From Struthio camelus (lineage: Eukaryota > Chordata > Aves > Struthioniformes > Struthionidae): DNA of 64,000 bases. The stretch lies in contig NC_090982.1 in assembly GCF_040807025.1 (NCBI RefSeq), forward strand, positions 77,417,931 through 77,481,930, read 5' to 3'. The translations under genes were made by a program, and so were the position numbers. Within the stretch, counting starts at the first letter, position 1, and each line of letters starts with the position of its first letter. Below are positions 1 through 12,200 of this stretch, piece after piece. Under the pieces are notes generated by a model. It searched no databases, had not been told where the DNA came from, and was given only the letters and a program-made list of their open reading frames with translations.

Positions 1-166
1 GGTCAGTGACCACACGATTTGGGGACAGTCCAGACTGCCCTGTCCAGCTGCAGAAGATACAGGAGCTGTGCACATCGCTCTCATTTCTTCTGGTTTCCAC
101 AGTCACTAGCAGAGAACTGTCAAGAGAGCTGGAAGTCCTGGCCAGAGGTGGGTTGTGGTCATGCCT

Positions 167-241
167 CTACTTGAAGTTTCCATAGGTTTCAAATGAATTC
201 AAGTAACTGAGGGCTAGTTCATAGCACAGCCGATATTGCTC
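167..241 (-). CDS. Receptor PTP exon 30: C-terminus and stop
   Basis: 75 bp. [16 protein letters not shown] is the conserved last helix of D2 (EQYRFCYDVALEYLES in R2B members), then a short tail and TAG at 167-169. No poly(A) signal is seen in positions 1-166. Confidence 0.9.
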   Translation of the reverse strand, partial: EQYRLCYELALSYLNSFETYGNFK

Positions 242-3200
242 CTGTGGACAGGACATACATGAGTACACAGTGCATGAACCCTTGTCATGAAAGGCCAGCC
301 TGGCTGCTGACAGCTTTCTGAGTGATAGGCATAGGCGCCTATGGTATAGGAGCAGCCTGATCTCCTCCTCCCACTCACAGCCCACCTTCCCCCACTGAGA
401 AATCACATATGTGTACTCCAAGAAGCTGAGGGGCTGCAGCTAGCTGGTCTCAGGAGGAAAGCCAGCAACCACATCGCAAAATGTTTGCTGCTCACATCCA
501 TCCAGAGTGTTTTCCCCATCATGGCTTCCAGCATCTAGCTGGGAGGTGGGTGCAACGTAGGCACCTGAGCACCCACTGGTTCAGCCCTCAGCTGAGCAGG
601 GCCTGTGGACCAACAAGGGGCAGCTCAGCCTGTGGGATGCTCCAGCACCCACCTGGTTCTGCAGAGACTGCAGCTGAGTGGGCTGGGTATGCCACAGCAA
701 CAGAAAAGTAAGGTTTCCAGAGGTCTCGCCTTACCCAGAAGGATCTGAACATACAGGTTCTGGGGTAGCTGCCAGAACTGTTCAGGCTACGGCCTCTGCT
801 GTGGCGTTGCCATCCCCAGCTGGGTTTAGAGTCAGTACCTACCACATCCTTAACCAGCTGTCTCCGTCGCCTCTTCAACATCCTCACAGCCTGGGACACA
901 TCTACCTGTCCCTCACTTTGGATCTGCTCACAGAGAAAACTGGAAGCACAGAAGATCCCACTCCGGCTGGCACCATCCCTGCAGAGAAGAGCAAGGGGAG
1001 AGTCACTTGGCCTAGGATCACCTGGTAGTACTGAGCCGTGGGGGTGTCCTGCTAGCCACACAGGCCTGGGGCTCTCAGTATGGTCTCATACACAGATCCT
1101 ACATGAAGCCAGCCTCCATGGGGAAGCTTTCCTCCCATGAACACAGCTGAACCCATGTCCACAAGTCCATCCTTGGAACTGTGACCCAAGTTAGATGATG
1201 TATCCTGGACTGTGCCATAGCTGCCCCTGCTAGAGACCTTGCTCACCAGCAAGTGACGAGGACATGTGAACCTTGGCTCTGATGCTGGTGTGTCTCCACC
1301 TTTCCCAGCAGGCTGATGATGGTGGCAGGGCACGGGGGAAGGCACTGCTGCATGGGCCAGTCCTCCAGCTGACAGAACTGGACTTTCAGTGCAGATTTCT
1401 TGGGCTAGCAGAGAAGAAAGACAGTGAGCTGAGCCTAGAAGAACTACATGGAGGGAAGGGAGGGACAGTGTGTGCCAGTCCTAGCTCAGTCTTGCACAAT
1501 AGAACAAGGGAACAGCTCCACAGTGGGATGGCCTAGTCCGAGAGAGTGACTCTCCCCTTTTCCTTTGAGTGCTCTGAGACTGATAGATGGGCAGAGCGTA
1601 AGCTAAGAGCTGACTACCAGGTGCAGCTCAGATTGATGTCAGTCCGGGGCCTGACTACCTGTAATAGCTGTCCCCATCCAAGAGCCACCATGAGAATGCA
1701 CAGACTCTCTCCATGGCCACTGTCCTCAGAGTTCGAAAAGGCAACACAAACATACCAGTGCTCTGCCTTATATCTCTACCTGCAGCATGAGCCTCTCTGG
1801 ACTAACCTCTCCCCCAAGGGGAAAGGCCCTACACCATTCAGGGCCCTCCAAGGACCTCGTCAGGTCTCCCTGACCCTTGTGGCCTATGCCTTTGCAAGCT
1901 GTGACTCCAACCCCAGAGCAAAGCTTGCTGATGCTGGAGCCCTGCCAATACTCTCAGGTCTCACAAGGGCTGGTCTCATTTCACCATCTGTGCAAAGAGC
2001 CCACCTGCTGCTTGTTGGTCAAAGCGAGTGTCCAGACTGTGAAGCCAGCTCCGGGCTCCTCTGAGATCAGCTGGACATGGAAACAGCCGTAAATCGTTTC
2101 TCCCTGGGTGGGCCAGAACTCCACGTATGTCTAGGGGGTGACACACACATTATCACACACTGCCTCAATCTGCATGCATGGCAGAGCTCAGCAGTACTCA
2201 TATCGGTACGCTCAGCCCAGCCCTTCACCCACAAATCACGATGTGCACATGGGTGCTCTGCCTGCCGTGCACTTGGGACCAATAAACCCACAGTGTTGCA
2301 ATCAGAAAAATAACACCCCCACTGACAGGACACCTGGGCAGGCATAAGCAAAACCTGAAGGATGCTCCTTCCTCCCTTGCTATAGCCCACACCACGACAG
2401 TGGGGAGACACCATTACTGTAGTGCCTTATGAGAAGAGCTGCAGGGGGCTTAGGAAAAATAGTACACTGCCTGGCCCCATCGGGAGCCAGGGAGGGGAGG
2501 ACAGTGTGTAGGCTGCTGACCTGGTCCAGCTCCTGCAGTTGGTTTAACACAACCACCGATGTGCAGGTGTAATCCCAGACCAGAGCCCAGAAATCCACCA
2601 GTGTGGCCAGAAATGGCAGCTGGGTGATAATGAATCTGTCTTCCTCAGTGTATGTCTGCAAAACACAGCATGGAGGAGGTCACATAATCAACCCCCTTAG
2701 AGCCCTTCTAATCACAGGAAAAGGTCCTTGCCTCCTCCCAGCCAGGCTGCTGTTGCCAGCCCTGCAAGAGGATGGCCTGACTGCAAAGGGGCTACCTGTA
2801 GAAGTGGTTCCCAGCCACTGTGCATGTCAGTAGGGGTAACCCACACATCCCCAGCAGTGCAAGGGGCAGGAGCTGCTGGGAAGTTTCCACATGTACCCCC
2901 ACCAGCTGATGCTGAGCCCTGGAGAAGGCAGATGCTGGATCCCTGGGAGGTAAGCCTGAAGGTGGGTGACGTGACAATAGGAGATGGGGGGGACAGCAGC
3001 CTGCCTCCTTCTGTGGGTCCTCACAGAGCTGAGGGAAACAGTCGGTCCCCATGGATCCATCCCATTGGGACCTGGGGTTATTGCCAATATCCCCAGTCCC
3101 TGTAGTAACCACTTTGGCCAGGTACCTGAGCAACCTCCATGAGGCCAAATGCCAAACTAGGCAGCTCTGCAATCCCAGGAATAGAGCCCAGGAAGATGCA

Positions 3201-6200
3201 GGCCACCACAGCCCTGCTCAGAGCAGGTTTGCATCCCTCTGACCCCTCAGCTCATCACACTTGGTCCCTCCTCACAGCAAGCAAAGGCCACAGGCTGTAC
3301 AGCAGCCTGCTGAGCTGTATGCCAGGAGGGAGCCAGCGCAGGCAGGGTTTAAACTGATCACTGAGGCCATCTCCTGGAGGCAGAGCCCCACCACTGGGAA
3401 GCAATCACTGAGAGGAAGCCCCCGAGCTGAGACACATCAAATCCAGGACCCACAGTCTAGCCTTGCCTCAAGAGGTGGTGTTTGTGGGGCCCTGCAAGCC
3501 TTTGCTGCTCCCAGCAGCTCCAAACCCCTGTTGTGGCTGGAGCCTTACATCAGCGAACACTGCGTTGATATAACGTGGTGAGCCATCTGCATTCAGTGAG
3601 GACATGAGGACAGGCCGGCAGGAATCCGCTGTGGAGGTAAGGGCCAGAGACAGAAAGGGTGAGCCAACTTCTCCTTGCACAGAGACCCCAGGGCTTTCCT
3701 TGCAAGTGGTGGGGGTCAGCATGAGCAGACACCACCAGGCCCAGTGCCAGGAGCAGTCAGGGCTGTCTGACACAGGATGTCCCGAGCCCGCATGGGTGGA
3801 GGCACTAAGGAACAGCAACATTGCCCTCCTGATTGGTCCCTGATGCCCAGTTCTGGGACAGAATTGACCCAGGGACGTTTTTTATCTCAGGGCAGCCCAT
3901 GAATCCACTGGTCTGGCAAGTACAGAAGGAAGCAGGGAGGGATGGATGGATGGCGCCTTGCTCACACGGACAGATTGGTCTAGTCTACACTGAGTATTGT
4001 CAACCAGAAAGTGGCACTTGGCTGCCCTGGACTGAGCCTAGCAGTGGCATGGTGCCAAGAAGAAAGGCAGTAGTGCTGAGGACAGCAAGTCCACCCCATA
4101 CTACTCTCAAGTGCTGGATCACAGGGCAAAGGGCAGCCCAACCCTGCCAGCAGTACCTGGCAGGATCCCTGGCTTGCGATTCTTGGGCTGGTTGCTGGGT
4201 TTCTCCGCTTCTTTGCATGGCAGGAGCTGGAACAACTCGGAAAACTTCTGCAGGGCCTGATGGGATGATTCAGCTGAGCCATTCTGACTTATTAGTGACC
4301 CTCTCCCTCCTTCAGCCTCCCCCCAGAAATGCTCCCCCCATCTCCCTCCCTTTGCTGAGGGGGAGCAGCAAGGTGGAGGTACCAGGGAACAGCCCTGTCA
4401 GCACCAGATCCTTTGCAATAAAGAAAGCGAGAACATAGGGAGCTGCATGCTCAGCCACCCTTGACACAGCCTCAAAGACATGAGCCTGGCAGCTCGCGAA
4501 CCCCAGCTCCAGAGACTAAGACACACAGAGGGAGAGGCTTTGCCCAGCAGTCAGAGAGCCCAGAGGTGTGATTCCCCCTAATGAAGCTCAGCTTTGCCTT
4601 ACAGCCAACCAAATTAACATCTGTGATCCCATACAGCTTGCCCCAGAATGAGATCCCATGGTACCTTGAACTCTTTCTCAAGGATGTTGTTCTGCCTCTG
4701 GATCTCAGCTTCTCGTAGGGAGCTGATGTGGCTGATGACATTCTCCACTGGGACCCCGGTGCTGCCGCAGAGCAGGCCTTCAAGCAACACCTCATACAAG
4801 AAGGTGTACTGCTCCTGCATGAGGACATGGGTCAGCTGCACAGCCCAGACCAACTCCACCTGTTTGCACCCAGGGCCACAACACAGAGATTCCTGGGAAT
4901 CTAGGCCACCAGCCACTGGACTACATCTTTCTGATGGTGTCCTGTGCCAGGAATGAGCTAGCTCCAGCTTCACCCCCCCCTTGCTGTGAGTCCCTGAGGC
5001 CAAAAACCTCCCAGGTGTTGCTGATGGCCAGCCAGCAGATGAAATGACCCAGACAAGGCCATCTTCCTGTGGTTTAATGATCCTTCTCACTCCAGACCCC
5101 GGTTTGAGGAAGGAAACTCAGAAAAACAGTGAAAAGCTCCTCTTCAAGGGACCAAGGAACACGACCCATCCTATAGATCCCCTCCATGGGGCCTTAGCAC
5201 TGAGCAGACCATGGGAAGAGGGTCCCTCAGCTAGGACACTGCTGCCCAGAGGGTACCACGAGGGCAGATTTCCTGCAAGCCTAAAGGACATGTGCACTCT
5301 CACGCATCCGCCTTGCCTACAAGACAACCCTTCCATACCAGGATGACTGGTGCATTCAAAGGCTGCTGCCACTTCAGAGGGTCTCAGGAGAGCATGGAGG
5401 CTGCCTAGGTTTGGACACCACTTTGAAAACAAGAGCCTGCAGCCTCAGTCACCTGGCAGCCCCAGTCGCTGTGGCTAGACCATGCGCTGCACAGCCTGTG
5501 AGGCTTTGCACACCCACGTCCCTGGGAAGAGTGGGAACCAGAACGTGCAATCTGCAGCCTGCAGCATGCAGGGAGCAAGTAACTCTCCACACCTTGGTCT
5601 GCACCATGCTGACCCGCTGCTCCCGCAGCCTCTGCACACACCGAAACACATCCACCTTGCCCTCAGCCTTCGCCATCTTCAGGAGGAAGTCCAGGGCAAT
5701 GAAGGTACCTGTCCGCCCAATCCCCGCACTGAGAACACAGAAAAGGGAAATCAGCACTGCTCTGGCCACACTTGCTCCAGCACCTGAGTGCTCCCAGCCT
5801 AGTACCTGCAGTGTACCAGCACGGGGCCGGCAGGGTCTTCTGACACCCTCTTGTTCACCTTCTCCACTAAGCACAGGAGCTGAGCAGGGTTTCTGGGGAC
5901 CCCATGGTCTGGCCACAGCAGGTAGTGAAACTGCTCCACCAGTCTTGGGAGATCACAACCTGCCTGTAGAGAGGGAGAAAAGGGAGACAGGGCTGGGAAC
6001 AGGGAACAGGAACCATCCCAGAAAGCTGTGCAAGTAATTGCAGGCCAACATTTAGGGAGTAGTAGAGAAAACCATGGCAGGGATGCACCAGCACCCAGCA
6101 GTTCCCAGTCAGCACCCCTGCCATGCTGACTGATCCACCATAGCTCAGACAGCAATGGGCACAACAAGGATGAGGACTCTAAGCAAATTCATCAAGCACA

Positions 6201-9200
6201 CAGCCACACAATTCACTTTATTCTCTACTTCCCCACACTGAGAACAGCTAAACTTGAAGCAGTTGCTGACCTGTCTTCCTGGAGACCTGGCAAGGCTGAT
6301 CACAGGGTCTCTCGGCCAAAGGCACCTATCAGCTGCTGAACCCCCAGAAACACCCGGCATCCCCAACAGCTACATGCCAGTCTTACCTTCTGCAGGTGGA
6401 ATATGCGTGTGACAAGGCCTGAGGTAGTCCTTGTGTTGCTGAGTGTCACTGTGAAGTCCCCATAGACTTGCTCTTGCTCTGGCCAGTACTGCTCACACTT
6501 AGTCTGTCAAGAGAATCGAGACCCCTAAGCACTAGCAAACTCATTAGGGGAATGTTGCAAGCCAGCAGCTGTACACTGCATGCCCTGTATCACTGTTGTG
6601 CTTGGGCAGGCAACAGACAGTGCAAGGACTGATTCATGGCTCAGGTGGGATACAAGGTCTTGATCAGGGCTAACATGTTCCCCCGCACTGGAGACTTTCC
6701 TGATGCTTCACACACCCAGGGTACTGGTATGTGCTTTCTGGAGCAGCAATCTGCTCCCTGGGGACATGTGCTTTGATGGCACGTTGCTTTTCTTCTCTTG
6801 TGCTCCCCAAGGTCAGTCTCCTATACCAGACCAAGGGTGATGAGCTCCCGCTGGGAATGGGTGGCTCTGAAGCGGGGAAGGGGTCTGATGGGGAGCTGCT
6901 TTCTCTGCTCTTATTGATGGCTGCATCAAAACAAAGTAAAGCAGGCAAGGAAGCCTGGACCCCGGTGAGGCTCAGGGTGAGCAAAGACTGAGATGGTTTT
7001 TCTACCTTGTTCTGCTCCACTAAGCTTGTCAGCATCACAATGACTGAAGTCTTCTCCTGCCAGACCATCTGCCAGAAATCCACCACCGTTCCAGGCAAGG
7101 GGCCTTGGGGAGGAAGAGGAGAGCCCCATGTCATGATCCAGGACACGGAGGTGTAGCTGCTCCCAGCCACTGCACAGACTCCTAGGGCAGAGTGAACGTT
7201 CTCACGCTACAGAGCAGCTTTGGCTTTCCCTCTGCCCAGGGACAAACACTGCACAGCCTGAGGATGGCAGTGCCTAGTAGGGGGTGCTAGCTACCTTGGC
7301 TTCAGCAACCATGTTAGAGAGCGGGACAGGGAAAAGGGAAGGCAGGTGAAGGAATGCTGGGGACTCACTACTGCTGCAGGGACTTCTCAGTGGCCTATTG
7401 GGGTCCGGCAGCCAGAAGGCTGTGCAGTCTTGTGGCAGTGCAACAAGTAGCTTCCCTCAGTCAGATCCTTAGGTGACTGTGAGCTGCTCCCACATTTAGG
7501 GTCTTATTTCCTGAAAAGCATCTCCGCAGCTTGCATGGAGCCTTTGAGACCCCTCACTGCATGATGCCCAGAGAAGATTAATGTGTCCTGGTTCCATGCC
7601 ATCAGAGGCACCAGTTCTCTGAGTGCACTGACAATGCAGGAGTGTCAGGCATTTGCAGGTTTGACCCATGTGAAGACCAGACTGTCACATCAGTCTCAGT
7701 AGGAGATAGGGCAGGTTTGCAGGTGGGAGAAACCACGACATGCTCCAACCAGGTCTTTAGCTTAGTCAGACCAGAGATCAGAGCACAGCCTTCTTCTGTG
7801 GTCTGATCACTGCTGAAGTGCCACTGAGGCCTTTCATGCTCTGCAGCAGCAGTGGCCACCATCTGAGCCAGACACTCTGGAGATATGGGCCCTTGGACTG
7901 AGCCATTAGCAGTTCCTCTGCTGCTGTCCCAATTCTACACACTCCAAAAGGCTCAGAGCTGGGCCTGCCTTCTCCTGAGCATGCACAGGACCCTGAGCCA
8001 GCTTTGGGCAGTTCCCAGGGCTGCAAGCACCCACCTTGAGCTGCAATGAAGAAGCGTGGACTCTGGTAGCTCTGTGGGAGGGAAATTTAAAGAGCTCTAA
8101 TCACATGCATTAAACATTGAACAAGGAATGAAATAAACAATCCTTTCCCACAGGCTCCAGAGCCAAGAGTGCTTGGCAGAGAGTGTCCAGCAGCACTATT
8201 CTCAGTTAGCACAGACAGCTAGCATCCAAGGATGACATCTCCATTCCTGTCCCCCACTGTGAGTGTGGTCCTTTTTTGTTAAGGATGAGAATTGCACACA
8301 AATCCAGAGTACTCCAGGTAGCTCAGAGAGGATGCAAGGAAAATGACAGCCCAGGATCTGCCAACTCCTGAGGGCAGTAATGGTGGTGGACAGGACACCA
8401 TCCAGGACCCAGGACAAGTGCCAATCCTTGGGTCACCAATGTGAGAAGGACTGTCCCCACCCTGTACTGTAAGATAGCTGGTATCTCTCCTGCCCCTCAC
8501 AGGGCAGTAATTCCTCCCAATCTACCTCCACATAGCTGGCATTGATGTAGCCATTGCCTGTGTCAGAGGGCTGCAGCACCACACGGCAGTGATCATCTGA
8601 AAGAGAAGGGAGACATGAGGTCGTGGACTGCCTCTTTGGGGCAGAAGTGACTGTTTAAGGAAGGATATGTGATTTAGGAAACCCCAGGACTGCTGCTCCT
8701 CAGCAGCACTCCAGGTCTCAAGATACATTTGAAAGTAAAGCATAGTTAATGAAATGAAAGGTGACAGAGCACAGGAGGAAATGCAATGCATGGAGGAGAC
8801 TTAATGCAATGGCCAATATTCACACCAAGCAGGGCCCAGAACAACAGGATTCTCCATCTGGATGTAGAATTGTAGGGCCAACACCATGATTTGGATATAG
8901 AATTGGAGGGCCAACACAAACACCCCCCATGTAGGGCCAAACACCCATCACTTAAACTTGTGGGTTTAAGTGACCACAAGGTCACTGAAATGAGACGAGG
9001 AGCTCAGCGCTGTTGAATAGCTTACACCCACCCAGTGTCCTGTACTGCCTACTGCCCCTCCATATCCCTGTGGCAGCCCCTAGGAGGCTCTGCTTACATG
9101 GGATGATGCTCTTGTAGCGGTTCTTGCCCTCATTACATAGTTCCTTCCCGGCATCACAGGGATGCAACAAAGTGGAGACCAGTTTCTGCAGAGGAAGAAG

Positions 9201-12200
9201 ATGAGCCCACTCTGGATTAGCACATGTTCTGGGGCTGGCCAACAGCAACTGTATCACGCACCCAAGGTGGGGTTGGGTCTGGATGGACAGTGCAGCCAAA
9301 AGTGCAAGCAAAGCTAAATCAGACCTGATACTCTCCCAGACGCCCAGCACCTTCTCTGTTGATGACTGATTCATCCTCTGTCTGCTCTGCCTCTACTTCT
9401 TCCCTCTTGAACCTTTTCAGAGCCTCCAGCAGTTCCTCCACTGGGATCCGTGTATTCATCTTGTTCGCACCTATGGGGACCATGAGGCCAGCAATTTAGC
9501 ATGTATCTGATGCCTGGCATTGGGAGTGGGACCTTCGAAGTTGAGACTGGACTGGTATTGAGATGGGCAGGACCCCACCAAAGCCACACACAAGTCCCTC
9601 TCTCTCAGGAGGTGCCCTTCCCCATGCCAGCCAGCTCTGACCCTCTTGCTCCTGTAAGGACCTCAGAACCCCCCTGCCTGTGCTTTTAACATAGCGCCTG
9701 TCCAGACAGGGCTGTCGGGGTCTCTGTTCATACCACACCTCTTCGACATCTTCTCAGGGGAATAGTGCTGTTGCTTTCATAGGTTTGTGAACTGTTGCGC
9801 TTCCTCCTGCAAAACAGTAAGTCAGACCCATAGACCAGCAGAAGTGAGGGATATAGAGGAGAGCGTGTTGCCCATGTAACAGCCCTGCCTCCCACCTTGC
9901 TTTGTCTCATGGTCCACTCTGTACATTGCCTGGCAGCGCAGGGAGCTGGATGTCCCATGGCAGCACAGAGAGCAGGAGAGGTGAGGCACATACTGACCTG
10001 AAGAGCAGAAAGAGCAGCAAAATTCCTAGTGCCAGGAGTGCCACGACCAGCGCTACTGCCATAATCACCACTCTGCTGTCTAGCTGAGGAACCGGCTCCT
10101 GCCCTGCAACCAGCACAGCCCAGACTCAGGTTGCTGCACAGCCTGAACCAGGCAGTGGGACATCCTACTGGGGTAGTGCGGAGAAAAGTAGTTTTTCTCA
10201 CCTCCCACCACAGGCTTTGTGCTGGAGAACAGCTAAGCTAGAGCAGGAAGAACTTGCCTGGCTTGATACCCTTCAGCATGAGCACTGTCTCTCTGACTGT
10301 CCCCAGGCATGGCCAGAGCCTGGTGAGGTGCTTGCATTAGTGGGGCTGCATATGTACCAAGGGAGCATTAAGACTTATATTCAACATGAGATGATGGCAT
10401 GGATGCACAATACCCATGGCTGCCAGCCGTGCTACTCCTTGCAGGCCACCCTGCATTGCCAGACCAATGATGTGTGTCATCTGCTTCTCCTATCCCTCTC
10501 CAGGAACCCTTCCCAGGGAAGGCATGCTGCCTTCAGCATCCAGAAGAGCTATCAGAGATGGGCTGTGCACACTTCTGGCCAGCCAAAAGCCTCCCAGGCT
10601 TCTCCCACCTGTCCCAGCAGTGTCCCTGTGTGGTGCTGGGGCAGCTGAGGGTGACAAAGAGTCAGTGGCCCTGGCAGGCAAGCGGGAGGAGGATTTTTTT
10701 CCTAGCAACACACCCCATACTGCAGTGTCAGCCACAGCACAGATCTCAGTAATACAAGACCAGGTCGGGAGTGTCCAGCCATCCCTTGAGATCATTCAAC
10801 TCTGACATCATGATGGAAATGAGCAGTAAATACACAGGGACAGAGGCTTGAAGGGAGGCCAGTGAATACCTGTGCAAGTGGCCAAGGATAGCCACCTGCT
10901 ATCCATCCATCCATTAGAGTCTCAAGATGGCATATGCAAGATGATGGAAGTGAGATGTTGTTATGGGAGACCCACGTGTATGAGAAAGAAAAGGTTTCCT
11001 CTCCCCAGCACTCCAGGACCCTCCTGCCCTTTGACTCAGCTTTGGCTTTCCCTCTCCAAGGGAAGCGGCCAGGTGGGGAAAAGGTAGGATGCGGGATGGT
11101 GCCTCTGGCACAGGGTGCGGGGCCGAGCCCGGCCCTGAGGAGAGGAGCCCACTTACCAACAGAGAAGCTGTAGCAAACGCAGGTGAACTTCTCTGCCTGT
11201 TGGAGGAGACAGGAGGGAGAGCTCAGGCCACTGCTGCCCAGCTGCCCGCTCCCGGGAGCAAAGGCCTCCGCCCCACGGCCACAAAATGCCCCAGCTGCGG
11301 CCAAAGCTCCCCAGCGGGACTGTGCTGCCAAAATGCTCCAGCTTTCAGCGTGTGGGGCAGGAGCAGCCCCCCTCGCCGCGCTGCTGGGGACGGGGCCTGG
11401 GGAAGGAGCAGCCTGTGCCCTGCTCCGAGCCCCGCAAGAGGCTACCTGCTGCCGGCGGCGAACGAGGCGGAGAAGGGCCGTGTAGTTCCAGTCCGGCTGG
11501 AGGGGAGCGTTGTAGTAACCGTGCCGGCGGGTCCCGTCACCCAGCACAAAGTCGGTGGGGGCCGTGAGGTTGAGCACGGCGGCCACATAGGCACGGTGCT
11601 GCAGGCTGGCGTTGAAGGGCGGCAGCTGCTCTGAGCAGGCGCCTGCCACCGCAGCGGCGTCCTGGCTGGCAGCAACGATGAGCTGGTGCTCCCTGCAAGG
11701 CAGGGCTGTCACAGGGGCCGGGGGGCACGGGCAGCGAGAGAGCAGAGCAGAGGCAGCCACGGGGAAGTGCTGCCAGAGGGGAAACGCTTCACGGGACGGA
11801 GAGGAGCCGAGCTCCGCGGGGGCTGCGCTCACCTCACTGCCTCGTGGGGCTGGGTGATGGGGCGGAGGGGAAGCACGGCCGTGCCTTGGGACCGGGAGAT
11901 GTCACGAGCACCGCGGGAGCTGACGTTGAGAGGGGCGGTGGTCTCTGAAGAGGAACCAGAGGGCCAAGGCTCAGCAGGCGGCCGGGCAGGGAGGGGCCCT
12001 GCGGGGTGCAGGCAGCAGCCCGCAGGCAGTGAGGCTGCAGAGCTGCCCCGGCTGGTGCAGCTGAGCCCGCGCAGGCCTTTTGCAGGACGGGGGCGGTGAT
12101 GGGGCTTGACTGGCCCTGCATCTGCCCTGGCAGAGGCCCGGGGCTTGGCCAGGGGGCAGGGCCCCGCCGCCCCACTGCACCGCTGCCTGCCACGCTCCAC

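Noticed and set aside
3833-4438. 201-codon plus-strand open frame
   Set aside because: It is antisense to D2 exon 24, whose conserved reading is on the minus strand.
10792-11832. 346-codon minus-strand open frame
   Set aside because: It lies over the GC-rich FN3 exons 11 and 12 and their introns. Only those exon parts read as domain sequence; the rest is intron left open by high GC.
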